This document shows, one piece after another, positions 24,960 to 32,859 of a DNA stretch of 64,000 nucleotides. This DNA comes from Pontibacter populi. GTDB taxonomy: Bacteria; Bacteroidota; Bacteroidia; Cytophagales; Hymenobacteraceae. Each line of letters opens with the position of its first letter. Position 1 is the stretch's first letter. Made by a program: the position numbers and the translations under genes. Below the pieces are notes generated by a model, which was not told the origin of the DNA, ran no database searches, and saw only the letters and a program-made list of their open reading frames with translations. The stretch spans positions 248,001 to 312,000 of the forward strand of contig NZ_JAHWXQ010000001.1 in the NCBI RefSeq assembly GCF_019336435.1. The letters run 5' to 3'.

Positions 24960-27900
24960 ATGTATCGCAAGTGCTTATCTTATCAGATCGCTGCGCTTTT
25001 GCTGCTGTTCCCGCTGCTGGCACAGGCGCAATACTTTGGCAGAAACAAGCCTGCCTATACTAAGTTTGAGTTCCAGGTACTCCACAGTCCGCACTTTGAG
25101 TTCTACCACTATTTTAACGATCCGCAGGATGCAGTAAAACTGGTGCAGGACGCCGAGAAATGGTATTCCATGCACCAGGCCGTTCTGAAAGACACCTTCA
25201 GCACGCGCAATCCCATCATCATGTATAAAAACCACGCTGATTTTCAGCAGACCACCGCTATAAGCGGCGAAATTGGTGTGGGTACAGGTGGTGTTACCGA
25301 AGGCCTCAAAAACAGGGTGGTGATGCCTGTAACACTATCTAACCGGCAAACTGACCACGTGCTTGGCCACGAACTGGTGCACGCGTTTCAGTACCATATG
25401 ATGCGCACCGGCGACTCCACTAACCTGTATTCTATCCAAAACCTGCCCCTCTGGATGGTGGAAGGCCTGGCTGAATACATGTCTCTCGGGAGCGTGGACC
25501 CCAACACGGCCATGTGGATGCGCGATGCGGTGATTAAAGATGATATTCCGACAATTAAGGACCTGACCCGGAAACCGCGCTACTTCCCATACCGGTGGGG
25601 GGAGGCACTTTGGTCGTTTATAGGCGGTTCTTTTGGAGATGATAAAATAGCTCCCTTATTTGAAGCAACCGGCAAAAACGGCTTTGAACGCGCAACAGAA
25701 ACTATACTGGGTGTAGACGCCGAGACCCTGGGCAATATGTGGAAGACCAGCCTTCAGAACTATTACAAACCCTACATTGCACAAACTGACACCATAGCGA
25801 CCGGCACCAAACTACTCCACCCCGAAAATGCCGGCACCATGAACATCAGCCCTGTAATAAGCCCGAATGGCCGCTACATTGCCTACTTGTCGGAGCAAAA
25901 TGTATTGTCGCTGGATTTGTTTTTAGCGGATGCCCGCACAGGTAAAGTAATCAAACAACTGGCCAACACCATCCGCTACGAGCACCTCGATAACTTCAAT
26001 TTCCTGGAATCGGCTGGCACGTGGTCGCCAGGAGGTAATAAGTTTGCCTTTGTTGTTTTCTCGAGAGGCCGAAACCGGCTGGCTATAGTTGATGTAGCTC
26101 GTTCACATGTTCTGGAAGTGCTGGATGTACCCGGTGTTGTGGCTTTTAGTTACCCGGCCTGGTCGCCGGATGGCAGCAGCATTGTGGTAGCCGGCCTGGT
26201 GGAAGGAAGATCGGATTTATATCTGTATAACCTCAAAACAAAGAAAACAACGCAACTTACCAAAGATAACTATAGTGATGTAATGCCTTATTGGTCAGCG
26301 GATGGCAGCAGGATCATTTTCTCTACTGACCGGCCAGCTCCCGGCCAAGGCAACTCCAACAAGGGTCGTTTTAACCTCGCCGAGTTAACAATAGCAACCG
26401 GGCACATTCAGTTATTTGATGTTTTCGCCGGTGCCGATAACCTGAACCCGGTGTATGCCCCTAACTCAGATGATATACTTTTCCTTTCGGACCGGGATGG
26501 CTACCGCAACATGTACCGCCTGAACAGGGCAGATAACACAGTGCAGCGCCTCACAAACTATGCAACAGGTATCAGCGGCATTACAGCACTTTCGCCGGCT
26601 ATGAGTGTGGCCAGAGATGAAGCGACTGTGGTATACTCGCATTACCAGCGGGGTAACTATAGTATCTATAGTTCACCGCTGGCAGCATTTAAAGCCCAAA
26701 CCGTACCTTCCGATTCTATCGATTTCAGGGCTGCCGTTCTACCACCACAGAGCCGTGTAAAACCGCTGGTAGACCAGCAGCTTGCCCAGATGTACAACAC
26801 CGCTTCGCCGGTAAAACCAGATCAGATAAATGCTGTAGCCTACAGACCCCAGTTTAAGCTCGACATGATCAATGGTTCGGCTGGTGTGGGAGTTCAGACA
26901 GCAGGGCCGATCCGTTCAGGGCTGCAGGGTGGCGTAAACATGCTCTTCAACGATATAGTTGGCAATAACCAGATATTTGGTGCCGTAAGTTTAAATGGCG
27001 AGATCTACGACTTTGGTGCCATGGCAGCCTACCTGCGGCAAACGGGCAAAATACAATGGGGAGCTTCCCTGAGCCATATCCCCTATTTATCTGCCCGGAT
27101 TGGATCCAGAAGCGATACGCTGCAGACTGCTGAAGGTGGCGTTCCCGTCGATAACCTGATCCTACAGCAGATACGCACCTACCAGGACCAGATTGCTTTA
27201 ATGGGGAACTACATCCTCAACACAACACACCGTTTTGAGTTTGGCGGAGGTATCTCCCACTATAGTTACCGCATCGACCAGTTTAACAACTACTATACCA
27301 ACGGCTTTTACATCCGCACCGACCGTGAGAAGATCGATGCGCCCGATGGTTTTATGTTTGAGCAACTGTATGCCGCTTACGTAGGCGATAATTCCCGTTT
27401 CGGATTAACCTCACCTCTGGCTGGCAGGCGCTATAGGCTGCATGTGGAGCGCTATTTTGGAGAGTTCAAGGTATATAACCTGTTGGCAGATTACAGGCAG
27501 TACGTCCGTGTTAAGCCCTTTACATTGGCTTTCCGGGCCCTGCACCACGCACGCTACGGCCCAGATGCTGAAAGCGGCAGACTAGCCCCTTTAACTATCA
27601 TCTACCCGTTTTATATCCGGGGTTTCGGGAATGAATACTTTATCAGAAGCCAGGAACAGGGCAACCCAATCTCTTTTAACAACCTGTATGGCACCCGGAT
27701 TGCGGTAGCTAACATGGAAATAAGACTGCCTTTTACCGGCCCGGAACGGCTTACCCAGATCAAATCCGGCTTTCTGTTTTCGGACCTGAACCTGTTTGTA
27801 GATGGTGGCCTGGCCTGGAGCGAGCATCGCCTTTTTAATGAAACAGAATTTAGCGGGCAGTTTGGTAGAGAGATAGAATACAGGCCACTGATAAGCACTG

Positions 27901-28022
27901 GTGTTTCGGCACGTATTAACCTGTTTGGAGCCATTATAGTTGAACCTTTTTATGCCATACCTCTGGAGAAGAATGGTATGAAGCTCGCGAACTTTGGGAT
28001 AAATATTGGCCCGGGCTGGTAA
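24960..28022 (+). CDS. Exported metallopeptidase-like, TolB-like propeller and outer-membrane barrel fusion
   Basis: The 1020-residue protein has a signal peptide (cleavage near LAQAQ, residue 24). It then has a peptidase-MA-like domain with the zinc motif HELVH at 137-141 and WMVEGLAEY at 166-173 for a third ligand. Residues about 280-560 form a TolB/WD40-like propeller with repeated S-P-D-G-x and SADGSRIIFSTDR, AWSPDGSSIVVAG and NSDDILFLSDRDGYRNMY blades. The last 380 residues look like an outer-membrane barrel of surface-antigen type, ending in FGINIGPGW. The protease therefore appears tethered to its own barrel. The substrate is unknown. A 14-bp perfect terminator follows. Confidence 0.88.
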   Translation: MYRKCLSYQIAALLLLFPLLAQAQYFGRNKPAYTKFEFQVLHSPHFEFYHYFNDPQDAVKLVQDAEKWYSMHQAVLKDTFSTRNPIIMYKNHADFQQTTAISGEIGVGTGGVTEGLKNRVVMPVTLSNRQTDHVLGHELVHAFQYHMMRTGDSTNLYSIQNLPLWMVEGLAEYMSLGSVDPNTAMWMRDAVIKDDIPTIKDLTRKPRYFPYRWGEALWSFIGGSFGDDKIAPLFEATGKNGFERATETILGVDAETLGNMWKTSLQNYYKPYIAQTDTIATGTKLLHPENAGTMNISPVISPNGRYIAYLSEQNVLSLDLFLADARTGKVIKQLANTIRYEHLDNFNFLESAGTWSPGGNKFAFVVFSRGRNRLAIVDVARSHVLEVLDVPGVVAFSYPAWSPDGSSIVVAGLVEGRSDLYLYNLKTKKTTQLTKDNYSDVMPYWSADGSRIIFSTDRPAPGQGNSNKGRFNLAELTIATGHIQLFDVFAGADNLNPVYAPNSDDILFLSDRDGYRNMYRLNRADNTVQRLTNYATGISGITALSPAMSVARDEATVVYSHYQRGNYSIYSSPLAAFKAQTVPSDSIDFRAAVLPPQSRVKPLVDQQLAQMYNTASPVKPDQINAVAYRPQFKLDMINGSAGVGVQTAGPIRSGLQGGVNMLFNDIVGNNQIFGAVSLNGEIYDFGAMAAYLRQTGKIQWGASLSHIPYLSARIGSRSDTLQTAEGGVPVDNLILQQIRTYQDQIALMGNYILNTTHRFEFGGGISHYSYRIDQFNNYYTNGFYIRTDREKIDAPDGFMFEQLYAAYVGDNSRFGLTSPLAGRRYRLHVERYFGEFKVYNLLADYRQYVRVKPFTLAFRALHHARYGPDAESGRLAPLTIIYPFYIRGFGNEYFIRSQEQGNPISFNNLYGTRIAVANMEIRLPFTGPERLTQIKSGFLFSDLNLFVDGGLAWSEHRLFNETEFSGQFGREIEYRPLISTGVSARINLFGAIIVEPFYAIPLEKNGMKLANFGINIGPGW

Positions 28023-28052
28023 ACTATAGTTTAAGTTACAGGAAGGGTTTAT

Positions 28053-28092
28053 AAACTATAAAGGCCGGTACTTATACAGGCCTTTATAGTTT
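28053..28092. terminator. Bidirectional terminator with AAACTATAAAGGCC arms
   Basis: A 14-bp perfect stem AAACTATAAAGGCC/GGCCTTTATAGTTT with a 12-base loop lies between two convergent genes and touches the comB stop. The feet of the stem are an inverted pair of the AACTATA motif that is so common in this genome. Confidence 0.75.
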
Positions 28093-28819
28093 AGGCAGTT
28101 ATAGTTTGCCTGGCATACAGATCAATCAACCGGTCTTCTTTCCAGACAGGTAGCACGTTATACTTATCATGCAGCAGGCAGAATTCTACATCTTTATGAA
28201 TCTCCAGGTTCTCCAGGCGACGCACATGCGATGATTGTCTTAAAAAGCCAGCAAGGTCATTCTTAGCGGCATGGTACAAGTGTAGCGAAGCCAACGTCGC
28301 ATCGTTCTCAAAGGTAAAGCTATCCTGTAATCTCTCAGCCAGGGCCCCGGCAAAGAGCGTATCTTCCAGGTTAAACTTCCCTTTCCAACCGGCGCAAACT
28401 ACCAGCACATCCAGTTGTAGTTCCTTTAGATGATCAGCCACAGCCTGTAAATTCAGGAAGGCCCCAACTATAATTTCATCCGCCTCCATGGATAAATGGA
28501 TAGCACGCGTACCGTTGGTGGTGGTGATGGCTATAGTTCGGCCCTGCACGTTGCCATCCATGTACGCAAACGGCGAGTTACCCAGGTCAAAACCTTCAGC
28601 TTTTACGCCATCGCGTTCGGCGGCAATCAGGCAACCTTTTTCGGCAAAGGCCTGGCACTCCTCCAGCTTCATTACCGGAATTATATCCGTAGCACCATGC
28701 GCAAATGCAGCCACCATGGTAGAAGTAGCCCGAAGTATATCCACAGCCACAACGGCTTTTCCCTTCAGCTCATACAAGTGCAACAGCTCCGGGCTGAAAC
28801 ACACATCTATACTTGGCAT
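28091..28819 (-). CDS. comB: 2-phosphosulfolactate phosphatase (ComB family)
   Basis: The 242-residue protein has the ComB family blocks AVVAVDILRATSTMVAA (22-38), ERDGVKAEGFDLGNSPF (68-84), TTNGTRAI (100-107) and VCAGWKGKFNLEDTLFAGAL. ComB hydrolyses 2-phosphosulfolactate to sulfolactate in coenzyme M or sulfolactate pathways. In Bacteroidota the gene is widespread without a full coenzyme M pathway, so the true role may involve sulfolactate, capnine-type sulfonolipid precursors or another phosphate ester. No comA homologue is visible nearby. Confidence 0.92.
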   Translation of the reverse strand: MPSIDVCFSPELLHLYELKGKAVVAVDILRATSTMVAAFAHGATDIIPVMKLEECQAFAEKGCLIAAERDGVKAEGFDLGNSPFAYMDGNVQGRTIAITTTNGTRAIHLSMEADEIIVGAFLNLQAVADHLKELQLDVLVVCAGWKGKFNLEDTLFAGALAERLQDSFTFENDATLASLHLYHAAKNDLAGFLRQSSHVRRLENLEIHKDVEFCLLHDKYNVLPVWKEDRLIDLYARQTITA

Positions 28820-28824
28820 TAATT

Positions 28825-28901
28825 AATGGTTAAATTGTTGGATTGCTAAATTGTTAAATGGTTAAACCGTCAGAATAAAGTCTTCCAACAATTTAACCAT
28901 T
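28825..28901. repeat. 18-bp perfect inverted repeat between comB and gcvT
   Basis: AATGGTTAAATTGTTGGA at 28825-28842 is matched by its exact complement at 28884-28901. The interior repeats a degenerate TAAATTGTTAAATGGTTAAA. It fills the 103-base gap between two minus-strand genes. It may terminate gcvT transcripts or be a mobile palindromic repeat. Confidence 0.65.
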
Positions 28902-28922
28902 TAGCCCTTTAACAATGTAATT

Positions 28923-30011
28923 CTATTTCTTCAGGATCGGCAATTTAACGATCTGGCCTTTCATATCTTTGTTACGCACGCGGATGAAGATCTCAGTGCC
29001 TGGCTTGCTGAATTCTGTTTTAACGTAACCCAAACCAACACCTTTGCCCATGGATGGCGACATCGTACCAGATGTTACTTCACCGATCTGCTCGCCTTCC
29101 GCGTTCACGATCTCATAATGTGCTCTCGGGATCGCTTTTTCCAGCATCTCGAAACCAACCAGCTTGCGCTGCACACCCGCTTCTTTCTGAGCTTTCAGGT
29201 TCTCGGAGTTCACAAACTCTTTGTCAAACTTCGTGATCCAGCCAAGGCCGGCTTCCAGCGGAGAAGTAGTATCGTTGATATCGTTACCGTACAGACAGAA
29301 ACCCATCTCCAGGCGAAGCGTGTCGCGGGCACCTAAACCGATCGGCTTAATGCCATGCTCCTTACCAGCTTCCATTATCGCATCAAAAACACGCTTGGCA
29401 TCTTCGTTCTTCACATAGATCTCGAATCCGCCTGAACCAGTGTAACCTGTAGCTGAAACGATAACATCAGGCACGCCTGCAAACTCACCTTTATCAAACG
29501 TATAGTAGGTCATGTTAGCCAGGTCCAGCTTTGTAAGCGACTGCAATGCATCAACCGTTTTCGGTCCCTGCACCGCAAAAAGCGACATCTCATCAGAAAT
29601 ATTCGTCAGCTTCGCGCCACCTGTATTATACTTATTGATCCACTCCCAGTCTTTATCGATGTTAGAGGCATTAACCACCAGCAGATAGTCCTCATCGCCC
29701 ATGCAATAAACAAGCAGGTCGTCTACAATACCACCTTGCTCGTTCGGGAAGCACGAATACTGAATTTTACCCGGCGTTAGTTTAGAAGCATCGTTGGTTG
29801 TTACACGCTGAATCAGGTCCAGCGCGGCCGGTCCCTGCACCAGGAACTCGCCCATGTGCGACACATCAAAAATACCAACGGCGTTACGCACCGTGTTATG
29901 CTCTTCTAAATCTGAAGAGTAGCGAACAGGCATATTATAACCGGCAAAAGGCACCATTTTAGCGCCAAGTGCTTCGTGTACATCGTTTAATGCTATTTTC
30001 TTTAATTCCAT
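28923..30011 (-). CDS. gcvT: Aminomethyltransferase, glycine cleavage T protein
   Basis: The 362-residue protein has the GcvT pattern and normal length. It includes [17 protein letters not shown] (15-31), [14 protein letters not shown] (49-62), [28 protein letters not shown], the catalytic-site region [14 protein letters not shown], and [18 protein letters not shown]. It takes the aminomethyl group from the H protein and forms methylene-tetrahydrofolate. Other glycine-cleavage genes are not in the window. A long repeat field lies upstream. Confidence 0.97.
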   Translation of the reverse strand: MELKKIALNDVHEALGAKMVPFAGYNMPVRYSSDLEEHNTVRNAVGIFDVSHMGEFLVQGPAALDLIQRVTTNDASKLTPGKIQYSCFPNEQGGIVDDLLVYCMGDEDYLLVVNASNIDKDWEWINKYNTGGAKLTNISDEMSLFAVQGPKTVDALQSLTKLDLANMTYYTFDKGEFAGVPDVIVSATGYTGSGGFEIYVKNEDAKRVFDAIMEAGKEHGIKPIGLGARDTLRLEMGFCLYGNDINDTTSPLEAGLGWITKFDKEFVNSENLKAQKEAGVQRKLVGFEMLEKAIPRAHYEIVNAEGEQIGEVTSGTMSPSMGKGVGLGYVKTEFSKPGTEIFIRVRNKDMKGQIVKLPILKK

Positions 30012-30895
30012 GATCTTATTCTTTACTCAAGGGGTTCTATAGCAAAAGTAACTAAACTTTTTAATTGCTGTTGGCTGAATTATTAAATTGTTGATGTCTT
30101 ATGGGTTGGGATATTTATAGTTAACTGCCTTTGTTATTATGTAGGATGTGGAAGTTTGGTTAACTATCGTAGTCTTCATTTATAATTTATCCCAAGCGTT
30201 CGCCGAGCGATCTTAACCGTCCTATAGTTCTTCTCTTGTCATTTCGACGTTAGGAGAAATCTATCTCAGCTTATAGTTTGTTACTCTACACTTTGAACCA
30301 AGCTATACTTTCAATTAAACACTTATCCTGGGAGCTTAATTAACCTATCGTTTTATAGTTTACTTTGGTGCCCTCACGGCCGGGAGGCCCCGTCTTCGGG
30401 CATCGCGCGGCTGCTTTCTTGCTACACTCGTTCCTCGTGTTGCCTAAAGGCACCGCAACAAAGCAAAGGCGCTCAACCCAAAGACTGTGATCAGTTCAAT
30501 AGCTAAGCTATAGTTGCCATAGCTTGATTGTGGTAGTAGTTTCAAGGGGACAGGTGAACCTGTCCTGCTCGTGGTGTGTAAATATAGCAAACCCAGATTT
30601 CTCCCTTTAGTCGAAATGACAGGTGAGAGGTAGTAGCGGGAAAGTCCCCCTTTGAAGGGGGCAGGGGGATGACAAACAGAAAATATAGAACTCTATACCT
30701 TACTTTACCAATAGTCGCAATTCCCCTCTCGGGAGGGGCAGGGGTGGGTTAAAACCGTAACTATAAAACTACACCTTAAACTATAGTAGCACAAAAGCTC
30801 CCCACCTTAGATAAGGAGGGGATCAAGGGGTGGTTGGATTACACCGACTATAGCACAAAAACCGTTTCAACACAACCCAACCATTCAGCCAGAAA
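30012..30895. other. Non-coding repeat field D
   Basis: About 880 bases between gcvT (divergent side) and the 3' end of the symporter hold a full MITE-like copy (30237-30621), a GTCCCCCTTTGAAGGGGGC hairpin (30644-30662), a CCCCTCTCGGGAGGGG hairpin (30723-30738) and a CTCCCC/GGAGGGG unit (30796-30840). Bases 30012-30200 are AT-rich and must contain the gcvT promoter, but I see no clear box. No gene is credible. Confidence 0.8.
30237..30621. mobile_element. MITE-like repeat element, copy D (full)
   Basis: TGTCATTTCGAC at 30237-30248 and GTCGAAATGACA at 30610-30621 form a 12-bp perfect terminal inverted repeat. The similarity continues inward (AGGAGAAATCT against AGATTTCTCCC). The element is 385 bases long and contains the structured core at 30363-30474 with variable hairpin ACAC-TCGTTCCTC-GTGT. 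It also has GGGGACAGGTGAACCTGTCCTGC. It has no coding capacity. A target-site duplication is not obvious. Confidence 0.68.
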
Positions 30896-32614
30896 CTACA
30901 CTTTCATCAACTCATTCTGTTTCTTCCCGATCAAACGCTGCAGTATAAGTCCAAACAGGATGACAGCTACACAGCCGATTACGTTGAACCACAGGAAAGC
31001 AATATCGGTGAAGTAGAAGCAGTACAGCACCACTCCTTCTGCTAGTAAAGCGGCGAAGAAAACCGCGTTGCCTTTGATGCGCTTAAAGTAGAAAGCCACC
31101 AGGAAAATACCGAGTATAGTTCCGTAGAAAATAGATCCGATGATATTTACGGCCTGAATCAGGTTATCAAGCAGCGAGGCGAATGTGGCAAACAGGATCG
31201 CGATAATACCCCAGGCAACCGTAAATAGTTTGGAGGCATTCAGGTAATGCGTGTCGCTGCCGTTGGGATTAACTGAGCGCTTGTAAATATCTACTACCGT
31301 AGTGGAAGCTAAAGCATTCAGTTCCGAGGCTACAGACGACATCGCAGCCGAAAAGATTACCGCCAGCAGCAAACCCACCAACCCGGCAGGCAGGTATTTC
31401 ATCACAAAAGAGATAAAAACATAGTCGGTGTCCCGGGTCTCCGCATCCGGAACGGCTGTTTTGATTAGGGTCTTTACTTCCTCGCGCACTTCCTTACCGG
31501 CGGCGCTTAGGTTCTCTACCTGCGCCTCGGCGGTGGCAATGGCAGCAGCATCGTCTGTTTTCAGGGCAGATACAAGCCCCTGCATGGCCTGCTGTTTCTC
31601 TTCAAAAATAGAACTATAGTTTGCCTCCAGCGTGCGGAGTTCTTCGGCATGTTCGGTGGCATATACTTTGGTTTTGGTGCCCTCGTTAAAGAACACTGGT
31701 GGCTGGTTGAACTGGTAAAACACAAACACCATTACGCCTATAAACAGGATCAGAAACTGCATCGGTATCTTCAGCAAGCCATTAAATAACAAACCTAATC
31801 GGCTTTCAGCAATCGATTTACCACCCAAATAGCGGGCTACCTGGCTTTGGTCGGTTCCGAAATACGACAGCGCCAGAAACAAACCACCCGTCATCCCCGA
31901 CCAGAAATTGTAGCGGTCGTCCCAGCTTGTTTTCCAGTCCCAGGAAAAATCTACAACGTTCATTTTACCAAGCTTCCCGGCTACCGCCACTGCATCCCCA
32001 AAGCCCACATTATCCGGCAGGTAGCGCACCACCATTATGCCGGCGATGATCATCCCGCCCATCATCACGGCCATTTGCTGCTTCTGGGTAACGCTTACCG
32101 CTTTTGTACCACCCGACATAGTATAGATGATCACCACTACACCAATAATTAAATTGGTTATAGTCAGGCTCCAGCCCAGCATGGTAGACAGGATAATAGC
32201 AGGCGCATAAATGGTAATGCCAGCTGCCAACCCGCGCTGAATCAGAAACAACAGCGCGGCCAAAGAGCGGGTTTTCAGGTCGAAGCGGTTCTCCAGGAAC
32301 TCGTAGGCCGTGTAAACCTTTAGTTTATAAAAGATAGGAATAACTGTAATGGATATGATCACCATCGCGATAGGCAGACCGAAGTAGAACTGTACAAAAC
32401 GCATTCCGTCTTCGTAAGCCTGCCCCGGGGTAGAAAGAAAAGTGATCGCGCTGGCCTGCGTCGCCATAATGGAGAGCCCGATGGTCCACCACTTCATGGA
32501 GTTGTCGCCTTTCAGATAGCCTTCTATGTCTTTACTGCCGCGGGTTTTCCAGATGCCGTAAATCACAATAAAGCCCATAGTGCCCAGCAGCACGATCCAG
32601 TCTAAAGGTCTCAT
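30896..32614 (-). CDS. Sodium:solute symporter (SSS family)
   Basis: The 572-residue protein has about 13-14 hydrophobic segments and SSS motifs. The first helix is followed by GYLKGDNSMKWWTIGLSIMATQASAITFLSTPGQAY (about 32-67). LSYFGTDQSQVARYLGGKS and a late ASTTVVDIYKRS follow. A soluble insertion of about 70 residues (near 325-390) carries EKQQAMQGLVSALK-type coiled coil, unusual in length for the family. The likely role is sodium-driven uptake of a sugar or organic acid. Its start overlaps the stop of a 48-aa membrane protein (ATGA), and an exported deacetylase lies upstream, so substrate release and uptake are probably linked. Confidence 0.9.
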   Translation of the reverse strand: MRPLDWIVLLGTMGFIVIYGIWKTRGSKDIEGYLKGDNSMKWWTIGLSIMATQASAITFLSTPGQAYEDGMRFVQFYFGLPIAMVIISITVIPIFYKLKVYTAYEFLENRFDLKTRSLAALLFLIQRGLAAGITIYAPAIILSTMLGWSLTITNLIIGVVVIIYTMSGGTKAVSVTQKQQMAVMMGGMIIAGIMVVRYLPDNVGFGDAVAVAGKLGKMNVVDFSWDWKTSWDDRYNFWSGMTGGLFLALSYFGTDQSQVARYLGGKSIAESRLGLLFNGLLKIPMQFLILFIGVMVFVFYQFNQPPVFFNEGTKTKVYATEHAEELRTLEANYSSIFEEKQQAMQGLVSALKTDDAAAIATAEAQVENLSAAGKEVREEVKTLIKTAVPDAETRDTDYVFISFVMKYLPAGLVGLLLAVIFSAAMSSVASELNALASTTVVDIYKRSVNPNGSDTHYLNASKLFTVAWGIIAILFATFASLLDNLIQAVNIIGSIFYGTILGIFLVAFYFKRIKGNAVFFAALLAEGVVLYCFYFTDIAFLWFNVIGCVAVILFGLILQRLIGKKQNELMKV

Positions 32615-32757
32615 TCGTAGTATTTAGTGATGGCGTAGAACAGAACGATCATAAAAGCGAGGTTGCCCAGCACCAGCCAGTACATCCCCTTCCAGCTTTT
32701 AAAAAACGGCGGCTTTTCCAGTGCCGGTTCTTCGTCTACAGGGTGATTTTCTTGCAT
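32611..32757 (-). CDS. Small membrane protein (48 aa) coupled to the symporter
   Basis: Reading the minus strand from the ATG at 32755-32757 gives MQENHPVDEEPALEKPP, then FFKSWKGMYWLVLGNLAFMIVLFYAITKYYE and a stop. It has a charged, proline-bearing N terminus and one membrane span. Its TGA overlaps the symporter ATG (ATGA), which indicates coupled translation. The position recalls other small membrane subunits encoded just before sodium symporters, such as YhdT before PanF. A stabilising or regulatory role is inferred. It was recognised from coding pattern and overlap, not from a known family. Confidence 0.7.
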   Translation of the reverse strand: MQENHPVDEEPALEKPPFFKSWKGMYWLVLGNLAFMIVLFYAITKYYE

Positions 32758-32771
32758 TTCTCTTGATGATG

Positions 32772-32836
32772 GACTATTTGACAAAAGACAAAGGACACAA
32801 TTATAACTATAGTCTTTTGTCCTTAGTCAAATAGTC
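32772..32836. repeat. Inverted repeat in the deacetylase/symporter spacer
   Basis: GACTATTTGAC at 32772-32782 and GTCAAATAGTC at 32826-32836 pair perfectly. Inner AAAAGAC/GTCTTTT also pair, and the centre holds AACTATAG. It could attenuate transcription between the deacetylase and the small membrane gene. Confidence 0.55.
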
Positions 32837-32859
32837 TATTGTCTAACTTCCTTCATACT

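Noticed and set aside
13324-30895. tRNA or rRNA genes in the long spacers
   Set aside because: Hairpins there do not assemble into a cloverleaf with T-loop GGTTCRA and a CCA-end stem, and no rRNA signature is present.
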